54,240 bases of DNA from Ciceribacter ferrooxidans (GTDB lineage Bacteria; Pseudomonadota; Alphaproteobacteria; Rhizobiales; Rhizobiaceae): positions 1-54,240 of the forward strand of contig NZ_SDVB01000425.1 of NCBI RefSeq assembly GCF_004137355.1. The letters are read 5' to 3'. The first letter of the stretch is position 1. Each line of letters begins with the position of its first letter. The position numbers and the translations under genes are program-made. Below, piece by piece: positions 46,521 to 54,240 of the stretch. The notes beneath the pieces were generated by a model. The model ran no database searches. It was not told the origin of the DNA and saw only the letters and a program-made list of their open reading frames with translations.

Positions 46521-46967
46521 ATGACCGCCACGGCAAGCCGCGTCCGCGAAAGGACCGCTCCGGAGATCAACCGCAGGATCGACGACGAACTGCGCGAGCG
46601 GATACGCTTCTTCGCCAACATGCCGCAATATATCGACGCGCGCCTCAAGACCCTCGACGAGGAATGGGACGTCGAACGGGTGCTCGAAGCGAACGCCGCG
46701 ACATTCTCGCTCCTGGGGCTGGTGCTCGGGTCCCGGGTGGACCGCCGCTTCTACGGGTTCTCGGCGCTGGTTGCGGCCTTCCTCCTCCAGCACGCGGTCC
46801 ACGGCTGGTGTCCGCCCCTTCCGGTCCTGAGGCGGCTCGGTTTCCGGACCGCGGCCGAGATCGAGAGGGAGCGTTACGCGCTGAAGGCACTCCGCGGCGA
46901 CTTCGTCATGTCGGGGAGCATGAAGCGGGATCTCGCGACGATCCTGCGGGCCGTCGGGCTTGAATAA
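46521..46967 (+). CDS. DUF2892 membrane protein
   Basis: The 148-residue protein has a helical N-terminus (ERTAPEINRRIDDELRERIRFFANM), followed by a DUF2892/YgaP-type two-helix hairpin (LLGLVLGSRVDRRFYGFSALVAAFLLQHAV), the HGWCPPLPVLRRLGFRTAAEIERERYALKALRGD motif, and a short tail. YgaP-like membrane segments are linked to rhodanese sulfur transfer, but no rhodanese domain is present here. The ATG at 46521 follows AGGAGG. Function unknown. Confidence 0.82.
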   Translation: MTATASRVRERTAPEINRRIDDELRERIRFFANMPQYIDARLKTLDEEWDVERVLEANAATFSLLGLVLGSRVDRRFYGFSALVAAFLLQHAVHGWCPPLPVLRRLGFRTAAEIERERYALKALRGDFVMSGSMKRDLATILRAVGLE

Positions 46968-46993
46968 ACAGACATTGCGGCCAGCCGAACCGC

Positions 46994-47899
46994 CTACGAA
47001 ATCCTTCCCCGTTCCGCGAGAAAGTCGAGGAGGGCGCGCACGCGCGAGGGGAGGGGCCCGCCCTGGCCGATGTGGATGGCGTGAAAGGCCTCCCGGTCAC
47101 CGGGATTGAGATCCTCCAGCACCGGCACAAGCCGACCCTGGGCTATGTCCTCGCGCACCGTGAATTCTGCAAGCCGTGCAAGCCCGTTGCCTTCGAGTGC
47201 GAGCCGACGCAGGGCCTCGCCGTCGCTCGCCTGGATGCGACCGACCGCTGGAACGATGACGGTCTCACCGTCCTTCAGCATCGGCCAGCCGTCGACCGTC
47301 CGCACATAGCCGAAGCCGAGCCGGTTGTGCCGGTCGAGGTCTCCGATCCCCTGCGGCATGCCGAAACGTGCGAGATAGGCCGGTGACGCGACGACCACCA
47401 TTCTCGTCTCCCCGAGCTTGCGGGCGACGAGGCTGGAGCTCCGCATCGGGCCAGCACGCACGGCGACGTCGGTCCGCTCTGCGAGCAGGTCGACGATCAT
47501 GTCGGTCTGCACGAGATCGAGCGTGATCTCGGGATAGCGGTCCAGGAATTCCGGCAGGATGGGTGCCAGGATATGGGTCGCGTAAGACGCGCTGGTGTTG
47601 AGCCGGATGCGCCCGACCGGCTGCTCGCCCGCACCTGCGGCACGCTCGGCCTCCTCGATGTCGGCGAGGATGCGCGTTGCCCGCTCATAGAAGGCGCAGC
47701 CCTCCGGGGTGAGCTGGAAGGCGCGGGTCGAACGATTGACGAGGCGCGTGCCGAGCCTCGCCTCGAGCCGGGCGACAAGCTTGCTCACCGCCGACGGCGT
47801 CATGCGGCAGGCGCGCGCCGCAGCCGAGAATCCTCCTTGCTCGACGATCCTGACGAACACTTCCATTTCGCCGGAACGATTGATCTCCGTTCGCGACAT
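46994..47899 (-). CDS. LysR-family transcriptional regulator
   Basis: The 301-residue regulator has the LysR helix-turn-helix (MEVFVRIVEQGGFSAAARACRMTPSAVSKLVARLEARLG) and a substrate-binding effector domain of the CrgA/PBP2 type (RIRLNTSASYATHILAPILPEFL). It diverges from the aldo-keto reductase gene with 181 bp between them, which contains its likely operator. It may repress that gene, as LysR proteins often do for a divergent neighbour. Confidence 0.9.
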   Translation of the reverse strand: MSRTEINRSGEMEVFVRIVEQGGFSAAARACRMTPSAVSKLVARLEARLGTRLVNRSTRAFQLTPEGCAFYERATRILADIEEAERAAGAGEQPVGRIRLNTSASYATHILAPILPEFLDRYPEITLDLVQTDMIVDLLAERTDVAVRAGPMRSSSLVARKLGETRMVVVASPAYLARFGMPQGIGDLDRHNRLGFGYVRTVDGWPMLKDGETVIVPAVGRIQASDGEALRRLALEGNGLARLAEFTVREDIAQGRLVPVLEDLNPGDREAFHAIHIGQGGPLPSRVRALLDFLAERGRIS

Positions 47900-48080
47900 T
47901 GTTCCTCTAATTCATAAATGATGTGCCAAACGGCATACTATATCATCTCTCTCGCGAGATCTATCTCCTGTTCCGGAGACCCTCGGCCATAATCGCTCCT
48001 GGCGTTCGTCCCTTTTTCCGGGCGTCCCGACGCGGTTGCCGCGGCATCGCTTTCCCTCCATCCTCTGAAAGGACAATGCC

Positions 48081-49118
48081 ATGGACTATCGCTTTCTCGG
48101 ACGCTCCGGCCTGAAGGTTCCGGTCTTGAGTTTCGGCGCCGGCACCTTCGGCGGTTCGGGCCCACTTTTCGGGGCTTGGGGCAATACCGACGACAAGGAG
48201 GCCCGCCGTCTCGTCGACATCTGCCTCGAGGCCGGCGTCAATCTCTTCGACACGGCAGACGTCTATTCCGGTGGCGCTTCCGAGACCGTGCTCGGCGCCG
48301 CGCTCAGGGGCCGCCGCGACCAGGCTCTGATTTCGACAAAGACCGGCCTGCCGATGGGCGAGGGGCCGAGCGACGCCGGCACGTCGCGCTTCCGGCTGAT
48401 CCGCGCCGTGGAGGACGCGCTGAGACGGCTCGACACCGACTACATCGATATCCTGCAGCTTCATGCCTTCGATGCGGCGACGCCCGTCGAGGAGGTGCTC
48501 TCGACCCTCGATACCCTCGTGCGCGCCGGCAAGGTCCGCTACGTCGGCGTGTCGAACTTTTCCGGCTGGCAGGTCATGAAGGCGCTCGCCGTCGCCGACC
48601 GGTATGGCTGGCCGCGCTATGTGGCAAATCAGGTCTACTATTCGCTGATCGGCCGTGATTACGAGTGGGACCTGATGCCGCTCGGAGCGGACCAGGGGCT
48701 CGGCGCGCTCGTGTGGAGCCCGCTCGGCTGGGGACGCCTGACGGGCAAGATCCGCCGCGGCACTCCGTTGCCCGAGGGTAGCCGGTTGCATGAGACGGCA
48801 AGTTTCGGCCCGCCCGTGGAGGACGAGCACCTTTACCGCGTCGTCGATGCGCTGGAGGCGATCGCCGAGGAGACCGAAAGGACCGTGCCGCAGGTGGCGC
48901 TCAACTGGCTGACCCGCCGGCCGACCGTCGCCTCCGTCATCATCGGCGCCCGCAACGAGCAACAGCTTCGCCAGAACCTCGGCGCGGTCGGCTGGTCGCT
49001 CACGGACGACCAGGTCGCAAGGCTCGACGCGGCCAGCGCCGTGACGGCACCCTATCCGCATTTCCCGTACAGACGCCAGGAAGCGTTCGCCCGCCTCGCC
49101 CCGTCGATTGCGGGGTGA
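48081..49118 (+). CDS. Aldo/keto reductase
   Basis: The 345-residue NADPH-dependent reductase carries the catalytic tetrad Asp and Tyr (FDTADVYSGGASE), Lys (ISTKTGLP) and His (ILQLHAFD), in the YajO/AKR11-14-like group, with a C-terminal coenzyme segment VASVIIGARNEQQLRQNL. It reduces an unidentified aldehyde or ketone in the cytoplasm. The ATG follows AAAGGACA. Confidence 0.92.
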   Translation: MDYRFLGRSGLKVPVLSFGAGTFGGSGPLFGAWGNTDDKEARRLVDICLEAGVNLFDTADVYSGGASETVLGAALRGRRDQALISTKTGLPMGEGPSDAGTSRFRLIRAVEDALRRLDTDYIDILQLHAFDAATPVEEVLSTLDTLVRAGKVRYVGVSNFSGWQVMKALAVADRYGWPRYVANQVYYSLIGRDYEWDLMPLGADQGLGALVWSPLGWGRLTGKIRRGTPLPEGSRLHETASFGPPVEDEHLYRVVDALEAIAEETERTVPQVALNWLTRRPTVASVIIGARNEQQLRQNLGAVGWSLTDDQVARLDAASAVTAPYPHFPYRRQEAFARLAPSIAG

Positions 49119-49221
49119 TGCAGAGGAGTGCGCAAGGAGATCTCGCCGTCGTATCCCAACGGGTGCGACGGCAACCTCCAAACCGAGGGAGATATCGTCA
49201 CATCAGATCGTTTACGAGTCG

Positions 49222-49965
49222 TCAGAGGTCGTTTCGTTCGTCCGGGCTCTGTTCGCTCTGGATTCCCGCATGCGGCCAGATGCGTATAACTTCCAATCGC
49301 AGGTTCGAAACGGCCGAAATCGCAGCATCGTCACTCATGTCGAGTTCGCGTGCGACCGTCTCGACCAGTCCTCGGTTCAGCAGGAGGTTCAGCACACCCG
49401 ACATCTTGCGGGCAATGTCAGCACCGTAGGCTCTCTCGGCTTTTTCCACTGCTGCTGCCGGAATGTGGTGGTGCGCCTCGACCAGCCGACCAAGATCGAT
49501 GGCATCACGATAGCATACTGCCCGGTCGAAACACCTGTCGGAGTTCGCGAGCAGTTTCTCAGCAAACATGTCTTCAACGCTCAGGACGGGCACGAGTAGA
49601 ACGGGGTCGATATCCCCGTTCAGTTCGATGCGGGCTTCTCGTACGATCTCGAACCTAATGCGCTGTCCCTTGTACTCGAGTAGGGTCCGGATTCCGTAGC
49701 CGTCTGCCTGGATCTCCCGAAGAGGTTTCGCTTCCACCGGAAAGATTGCACCTATGCCCTGTTCCTGGAGCGCATTGCGGAGTTTTCGATATCCATCGGT
49801 GTCGGCGCAGAGGAAGTCGAGATCGAGCGACTGGCGGTATTCGCCGTTCTTCAGGACGATTGCAGTTCCCCCGCCGAAGAAGCACCTGCTGCCCATCAAG
49901 AGGTCACGGTTCGCCGAGCGGAGGAGCTCTGCGATGTTCTCATGTTGGGGACGATAGAAGGTCAT
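49222..49965 (-). CDS. Nucleotidyltransferase AbiEii/AbiGii toxin family protein
   Basis: The 247-residue protein has the nucleotidyltransferase core: FFGGGTAIVLKNG, followed by the acidic pair in SLDLDFLC, then a helical C-terminal half with VLSVEDMFAEKLLANSD and YRDAIDLGRL. AbiEii toxins transfer nucleotides to targets such as tRNA; substrate is not known here. The start at 49965 follows AAGGA; a GTG seven codons upstream (49986) is an alternative. It lies 65 bp after a small gene on the same strand, its probable partner. No AbiEi-like antitoxin is present. The region has a visibly lower GC content than its neighbours. Confidence 0.85.
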   Translation of the reverse strand: MTFYRPQHENIAELLRSANRDLLMGSRCFFGGGTAIVLKNGEYRQSLDLDFLCADTDGYRKLRNALQEQGIGAIFPVEAKPLREIQADGYGIRTLLEYKGQRIRFEIVREARIELNGDIDPVLLVPVLSVEDMFAEKLLANSDRCFDRAVCYRDAIDLGRLVEAHHHIPAAAVEKAERAYGADIARKMSGVLNLLLNRGLVETVARELDMSDDAAISAVSNLRLEVIRIWPHAGIQSEQSPDERNDL

Positions 49966-50030
49966 GAAATTCCTTACCGTGGTCACAGCAGAACGCGTTC
50001 ATTTCGGTGCCGCGTGCAAGACCTGCGCGA

Positions 50031-50255
50031 TCAGGCGGTCAGCATCCGGCCGTTGCCGAACTCTTCGGTAAGTTCCTCGATGAGAAGGCGTTCCTTGTCG
50101 GTAAGGTGTTCACGGTCCACAAAGCGCCAGTTGCGTTCATAGAGAAAGAATACATCTCGCGCAGGTATCGGACGCGCAGGATCGCGGTTCCAAACGAGAG
50201 CGCTAAGCTCCGGGAACTCGGCTGGCACGATCATGGCTCCGAAATGCATCGTCAT
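50031..50255 (-). CDS. Small protein upstream of the AbiEii-like toxin (putative antitoxin)
   Basis: The 74-residue protein reads MTMHFGAMIVPAEFPELSALVWNRD at the start and HLTDKERLLIEELTEEFGNG at the end. It is mixed alpha/beta with no winged-helix DNA-binding domain as seen in AbiEi. The ATG at 50255 follows AGGA; an earlier TTG would add 11 residues. The order small gene first, nucleotidyltransferase second is that of a toxin-antitoxin operon. The family is not recognised; antitoxin role is inferred from position only. Confidence 0.65.
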   Translation of the reverse strand: MTMHFGAMIVPAEFPELSALVWNRDPARPIPARDVFFLYERNWRFVDREHLTDKERLLIEELTEEFGNGRMLTA

Positions 50256-50333
50256 GATCGTATTTCCTACCAGAAAGACCAGTGTCAATCAAACAGTTCG
50301 GCAAATTCGCATCTGCCGCTAGCCGTCCACCGG

Positions 50334-51851
50334 TCACTCCGAGATGCGCGGAAACCTTTGTCTTTCCTCGAGCACGTTGAGGTCCATGTGGTTTCGCATG
50401 TAGCGCTCCGAGGCCTTCTGCAGCGGCTGGTAATCCCAGGGGTAGTAGGAGCCGTTGCGCAGGGCGGTGTAGACGACCCAGCGCCGCGCCTGGCTTTCCC
50501 GGACTGCGGCGTCGAAGGCCTGAAGGTTCCAGCGCTTCTCGCATTCGGTAGCCAGACGGGTGAGCGTTTCCGCGTGACGCGGGTCTCCGGCGAGATTCTG
50601 CAACTCGTCGGGATCAGCCTCGACGTCGTAGAGAAGCGGAGGGTCCTTCTCGCAGAGCGTCAGCTTGTACGGTCCGGCCCTGAGACCGACGAGCGGCGCT
50701 TCTGAGCCCTCGGCCGCATATTCCATCGGCACGAACCCACGTTTGCCTTCGCCCCGGGCGACGGGATCGAGGTCTTCGCCGTCGGTCCAGGGGCGTACCG
50801 AAGCGATGTCGATGCCGGCCATCGCCGCGATCGTCGGTGTGACGTCGAGCGTGGAGACGGGCGTTTCGACGAGAGCGGGCTCCCAGTCCGCGGCCGATAT
50901 CATCAAGGGCACGCGCGCCGACCCCTCGAAGAAGCTCATCTTGAACCAGAGGCCGCGTTCCCCCAGCATGTCGCCGTGATCGGAGACGAACAGGACGACA
51001 GTATCCCGATCCATGCCGGTCCGTTCCAGCACGTCGATGATCTCGCCGATCTTCTCGTCGACATAGGAGATGTTGGCGAAATAGCCGCGCCGCGCGCGCC
51101 GCACGTCCTCTTGCGTGATCTCGAAAGCGTCATGGTCGCAGGCGACGAGAAGGCGTTGTGAGTGGGGGTCCTGCTTCGCGAAGGGGATATCGCCGATCTT
51201 CGGGGCGAGTGCCGGGCAATCCTCATAGAGATCCCAGAAGCGCTTGCGGGCGACATAAGGGTCGTGCGGGTGAGTGAAGCTGACGGTCAGGCACCACGGC
51301 CGCTCGTCGTTCCCGCGCGCGAGATCGTAGAGCTTGCGCGTCGCGTGGTAGGCGACCTCGTCGTCATATTCCATCTGGTTGGTGATCTCGGCCGTGCCGG
51401 CGCCCGTCACGGAGCCGAGATTGTGATACCACCAGTCGATCCGCTCGCCGGGCTTGCGATAGTCCGGCGTCCAGCCGAAGTCGGCGGGGTAGATGTCCGT
51501 TGTCAGCCTTTCCTCGAAGCCGTGAAGCTGGTCGGGTCCGACGAAGTGCATCTTCCCCGAGAGGCAGGTCTGGTAGCCGGCCGCGCGAAGGTGGTGGGCA
51601 AAGGTCGGTATGTCCGAAGCGAACTCGGCGGCATTGTCGTAGACGCGCGTCCGGCTCGGAAGCTGGCCCGACATGAATGAGGCTCTCGCCGGCGCGCAGA
51701 GGGGACTTGCCGTATAGGTGTTGGCGAAGCGTACGGAGCGCTCCGCCAGCGCCTTCAGGTTCGGCGCGTGCAGGAACTCGGCAGGTCCGTCGGGAAACAG
51801 CGTTCCGTTCAGCTGATCCACCATCAGGACGAGGATATTGGGTCGCGCCAT
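50334..51851 (-). CDS. betC: Choline-sulfatase
   Basis: The 505-residue sulfatase has NILVLMVDQLNGTL (metal Asp), the formylglycine motif C52-A-P-A-R in PLCAPARASFMSG, GKMHFVGPDQ, and DHGDMLGERGLW. A choline-sulfatase C-terminal extension ends DLNVLEERQRFPRISE. It hydrolyses choline-O-sulfate to choline and sulfate, yielding the precursor of glycine betaine. The ATG at 51851 is 14 bp after choX, and the two genes form an operon. Cytoplasmic; Cys52 must be converted by a formylglycine-generating enzyme encoded elsewhere. Confidence 0.94.
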   Translation of the reverse strand: MARPNILVLMVDQLNGTLFPDGPAEFLHAPNLKALAERSVRFANTYTASPLCAPARASFMSGQLPSRTRVYDNAAEFASDIPTFAHHLRAAGYQTCLSGKMHFVGPDQLHGFEERLTTDIYPADFGWTPDYRKPGERIDWWYHNLGSVTGAGTAEITNQMEYDDEVAYHATRKLYDLARGNDERPWCLTVSFTHPHDPYVARKRFWDLYEDCPALAPKIGDIPFAKQDPHSQRLLVACDHDAFEITQEDVRRARRGYFANISYVDEKIGEIIDVLERTGMDRDTVVLFVSDHGDMLGERGLWFKMSFFEGSARVPLMISAADWEPALVETPVSTLDVTPTIAAMAGIDIASVRPWTDGEDLDPVARGEGKRGFVPMEYAAEGSEAPLVGLRAGPYKLTLCEKDPPLLYDVEADPDELQNLAGDPRHAETLTRLATECEKRWNLQAFDAAVRESQARRWVVYTALRNGSYYPWDYQPLQKASERYMRNHMDLNVLEERQRFPRISE

Positions 51852-51865
51852 GACGTCTTTCCTGC

Positions 51866-52816
51866 TCAGAGCCCGAGGGATGCCTTGACGGCCTCGGTGC
51901 CCGGAGCGCCGTCGAAGGTCGTCACGCCCTCGAGCCATGGCCCGAGCGACTGCGGGTTTTCCTTCAGCCAGGCGGTGGCCGCCGCCTTCGGTTCCTCGCC
52001 CTCGAGGATCTTCCCCATCAGCGTGTTCTCCATGGCGATGTCGAAGGTGAGCTGTTTGAACAGACGCGCGGCGTTGGGGCACATCGCCGTCCAGCCGGTC
52101 CGGGCGAGCGTATAGACCTCGGCGCCTCCGTAGTTCGGTCCGAAATAGGCGTCCCCGCCGGAGAGATAGGTGAGCTCGAACCGGTTGTTCATCGGATGCG
52201 GCGCCCAGGCGAGGAAGACGATCGCCGCCTTCTTCTCGGCCGCCCGCTCCACCTGGGCCAGCATCGCCTGCTCGCTCGACTCGACGAGCTTCCAGTCAGC
52301 GAGGCCGAACTCGCCCGCATCGATCATCTTCTGGATGCTGCCGTTGGCGGGTGCGCCGGGCTCGATCCCGTAGATCGAATGGTCAAATTCGTCGGCGTGT
52401 TTTTGAAGGTCGGAAAAGTCCTTTACACCCTCGGCGGCGACATAGGACGGCACCGCCAGCGTGAACTTCGCGCCTTCGAGGTTCCGGCCGACGATCTCGA
52501 TGGCCTCGGCCTTCTTCAGATCCTCGATGAAGGCGTTCTGCGCCGGCATCCAGTTGCCGAGGAAGACGTCGATCTCCTTGTTCTTCATCGCCTCGTAGCC
52601 GATCGGCACCGAAAGCGTCTTGACCTCGGCTTCGTAGCCGAGGGCCGAGAGCAGGACGCCGGCGACGCCGTTCGTCGCGGTGATGTCGGTCCAGCCGGGA
52701 TCGGACATCCGGATGGTCTTGCAGGCCGCGTCTTCACCGGCATGGACGGTCCCGGCGACCGAAACGGAGAGAAGGATCGCCAGCGTGGTGCCGGCGGCAA
52801 CAGAAGTCTTCTTCAT
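51866..52816 (-). CDS. choX: Choline ABC transporter binding protein
   Basis: The protein of about 316 residues has a signal peptide (KKTSVAAGTTLAILLSVSVAGTVHAG). The aromatic choline box is suggested by Trp residues in DPGWTDITATNG, LGNWMPAQN and LAWAPHPMNNRF, plus a Tyr in VPSYVAAEG. It binds choline or choline-O-sulfate in the periplasm. The second ATG (52816) is preceded by AAGGGGA at good spacing; the first (52822) is too close. No permease or ATPase gene (choW, choV) is nearby, so it must use membrane components encoded elsewhere. Confidence 0.92.
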   Translation of the reverse strand: MKKTSVAAGTTLAILLSVSVAGTVHAGEDAACKTIRMSDPGWTDITATNGVAGVLLSALGYEAEVKTLSVPIGYEAMKNKEIDVFLGNWMPAQNAFIEDLKKAEAIEIVGRNLEGAKFTLAVPSYVAAEGVKDFSDLQKHADEFDHSIYGIEPGAPANGSIQKMIDAGEFGLADWKLVESSEQAMLAQVERAAEKKAAIVFLAWAPHPMNNRFELTYLSGGDAYFGPNYGGAEVYTLARTGWTAMCPNAARLFKQLTFDIAMENTLMGKILEGEEPKAAATAWLKENPQSLGPWLEGVTTFDGAPGTEAVKASLGL

Positions 52817-52911
52817 TTTCATTCCCCTTGTTATTTGATTTCCGTATTCGTCGATCTATTTTCCTTCCCTGTGAAGACGGGTTTTCTCGATGCTTGCCAT
52901 AAGGATTTTCG

Positions 52912-53832
52912 ATGCGAGAGCGACCGGTTGACCTCGGCTGGATGCGCGTCTTCGTCGAGGCGACGAGACAGGGCAGTCTGACTGCCGCGGCAAACGTGCT
53001 GAACATGTCGCAGCCGGCGATCAGCTATCACATCCGGCGGGCCGAGGAGGAGGTCGGGGTCGCGCTCTTCGAGCGCGTCCACCGTGGCGTCGAGCTCACC
53101 CCGGCGGGGCGGCAGCTGTTCGAGATCGCCCGGCGGGCGGTCGGGGACGTCGACGACGCCGTGCGCGGGTTCCATGCCGAGCGCGACCGCGGGACGATCC
53201 GGCTGTTGACGGACTATGCCTTCTCCGCGCTCTGGCTGATGCCGAGAATGCATGCGGTCCGGCAACTCCATCCCGAACTGGACATCCAGATCGTCGCGAC
53301 ACAGCGCTTCCAGCAGACCCGTCTCGGCGAAAACGAGATTGCCGTCGTCTTCGGTGCGAAGAGCGACGTGAAGGCGGACGCCCTCCTGCTCGTACCGGAG
53401 GTCGTCACGCCGGTGTGCACGCCCGCATTCGCCGAGAGGAACGGACCGTTCGACGACCCGTCCTCGCTCGCCCGATCGACGCTGATCCACCTCGACAGCC
53501 CCTCGCAGGCGCCGTGGTTCGAATGGACGACCTATCTGTCGCACTTCGGCGCGAAGAGGGAGGCGCAGGCCGGGCATGTCGACCTGACCTTCAACACCTA
53601 TTCGCTCGTCGTGCAGGCCGCGCTGACAGGGCAGGGGATAGCGATCGGATGGGAGGGGCTCGTCGACGCATCCATGGCGTCGGGCGTTCTCCGTGCCGTT
53701 GGCCCGACACTTGAGGCGAAGGGACGCGGCTACTGGCTGGTGGCGCCCGACCAACCGGGCGGCCACGTCGAATGGCTGGCAAAGTGGCTGGTGAGCGAGG
53801 CAAAGGACAACGGCTGGTCTGCGGGCGTCTGA
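52912..53832 (+). CDS. LysR-family regulator of choline-sulfate use
   Basis: The 306-residue LysR protein has the helix-turn-helix VFVEATRQGSLTAAANVLNMSQPAISYHIRRAEEEVG and an effector domain with TIRLLTDYAFSALWLMPRM and FNTYSLVVQAALTGQGIAIGWEGL. The order choX-betC divergent from this type of LysR gene is typical of the choline-sulfate locus. It likely activates the divergent operon with choline or its sulfate ester as effector, from the 95-bp shared promoter. Confidence 0.9.
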   Translation: MRERPVDLGWMRVFVEATRQGSLTAAANVLNMSQPAISYHIRRAEEEVGVALFERVHRGVELTPAGRQLFEIARRAVGDVDDAVRGFHAERDRGTIRLLTDYAFSALWLMPRMHAVRQLHPELDIQIVATQRFQQTRLGENEIAVVFGAKSDVKADALLLVPEVVTPVCTPAFAERNGPFDDPSSLARSTLIHLDSPSQAPWFEWTTYLSHFGAKREAQAGHVDLTFNTYSLVVQAALTGQGIAIGWEGLVDASMASGVLRAVGPTLEAKGRGYWLVAPDQPGGHVEWLAKWLVSEAKDNGWSAGV

Positions 53833-54240
53833 CATTGGTCGCAATTGCATGCTCACCTCCTGCGTTCGGCCGCCGTCCAGCTTTTGGAGCGATCCCGCCC
53901 GGTCGCCGATACCGCGGGATCGCCAAAAGAACGCTCAAGCTCCGCCGCCGGTCGGGATCGCTCCCTCCGGGTCGGGTCACTTCAGTCTCGGACGCGGCGC
54001 CGCAGGGGGCCTGTCAGAGTATGAATATGTGGCTCCTTGCGGCGCCCCGTTCGGCGTTCTTTCCCGCTGCATGCGTCTCTCTGGCATGGCGGCGCCTCTG
54101 CCGAAACGTGACGTCTCGGCATCGGCCGGCGCGGATCGGCGTCGAGCGCTCATCCGTCCGGTGACGGACCTTCGCTGACGCCTGGCCGGTGGCCCGGGAA
54201 GATCCCGCCGGATGGTACCGTCCGGCCTGACCCTCGCCGG
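53833..54240. other. 408-bp terminal stretch without a convincing gene
   Basis: No open frame here has recognisable protein features. It holds a hairpin-rich segment (next entry), further partial repeats of CGGGATCGC near 53953, and a near-palindrome at 54207-54226 (GCCGGATGGTACCGTCCGGC with one imperfect pair). It is probably a terminator region of the LysR gene and the start of the next unit outside the window. Confidence 0.5.
53881..53927. terminator. Hairpin after the choline-sulfate LysR gene
   Basis: CTTTTGG-AG-CGATCCCG (53881-53897) pairs with CGGGATCGCCAAAAG (53913-53927), with a two-base bulge. A second copy of CGGGATCGCTCC near 53955 could compete for the left arm, which is also an exact match to it. 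Probably a bidirectional terminator. Confidence 0.5.

Noticed and set aside
53849-54178. A 109-codon + strand open frame at the right edge
   Set aside because: It runs through hairpins, has no ribosome-binding site and no recognisable domain; overlapping frames are equally open.

Overview
The window looks like chromosome or a large replicon of an alphaproteobacterium of the Rhizobiaceae (Sinorhizobium/Ensifer/Rhizobium/Shinella type). The DNA is GC-rich. It carries a carboxyspermidine-type polyamine pair, an RpiR-type inositol operon with the GGAA-N6-TTCC operator known from S. meliloti, a choline-sulfate locus, many ABC and TTT uptake systems, and a RIME-like rhizobial intergenic repeat. Species cannot be fixed from the sequence alone.

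Layout. 1-2.9 kb is a decayed mobile-element zone: a perfect palindrome, fragments of an AHSA1-like gene and of a short hypothetical gene, a frameshifted istB, and a full-length IS30-family element with 29-bp inverted repeats. 3.0-5.5 kb (-): polyamine dehydrogenase and decarboxylase, ended by a terminator. 5.7-12.5 kb: tctCBA tripartite tricarboxylate transporter (-), divergent from a tctD-tctE two-component system (+) that is translationally coupled to its own periplasmic binding protein. 12.5-27.5 kb: inositol regulon, with iolG (-), iolR-iolC-iolD-iolE-small membrane protein-iolB-Gfo/Idh (+), and the inositol ABC transporter (-). An rtcB-archease RNA repair pair (-) sits between the catabolic and transport parts. 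27.5-37.0 kb: an AfuABC-like uptake operon (-) with two paralogous binding proteins and an inositol-monophosphatase-family phosphatase, divergent from a second two-component system (+). 37.0-43.9 kb: a PotABCD-like transporter with a hydantoin/Asp-Glu racemase and a GNAT acetyltransferase (-), divergent from a GntR/FCD regulator (+). 44.0-49.1 kb: small membrane protein, glgX, DUF2892 protein, and a divergent LysR/aldo-keto reductase pair. 49.2-50.3 kb (-): AbiEii-type nucleotidyltransferase toxin with a small upstream partner. 50.3-53.8 kb: choX-betC (-) divergent from a LysR regulator (+).

How the genes work together. Most of the window is a chain of scavenging modules, each with a divergent or linked local regulator. 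IolR probably controls the inositol genes on both sides of the rtcB insertion, because exact GGAA-N6-TTCC palindromes occur both between iolG and iolR and upstream of ibpA. Two modules share one design: an uptake operon, a divergent sensor kinase and response regulator, and an extra periplasmic binding protein that may serve sensing rather than transport (compare PgtC and HptA). The best candidate for an under-described system is the 27.6-37.0 kb module. Its binding proteins carry an AfuA-like His-Asp...Glu pattern and a phosphatase ends the operon, so the substrate may be a phosphorylated organic compound rather than iron.
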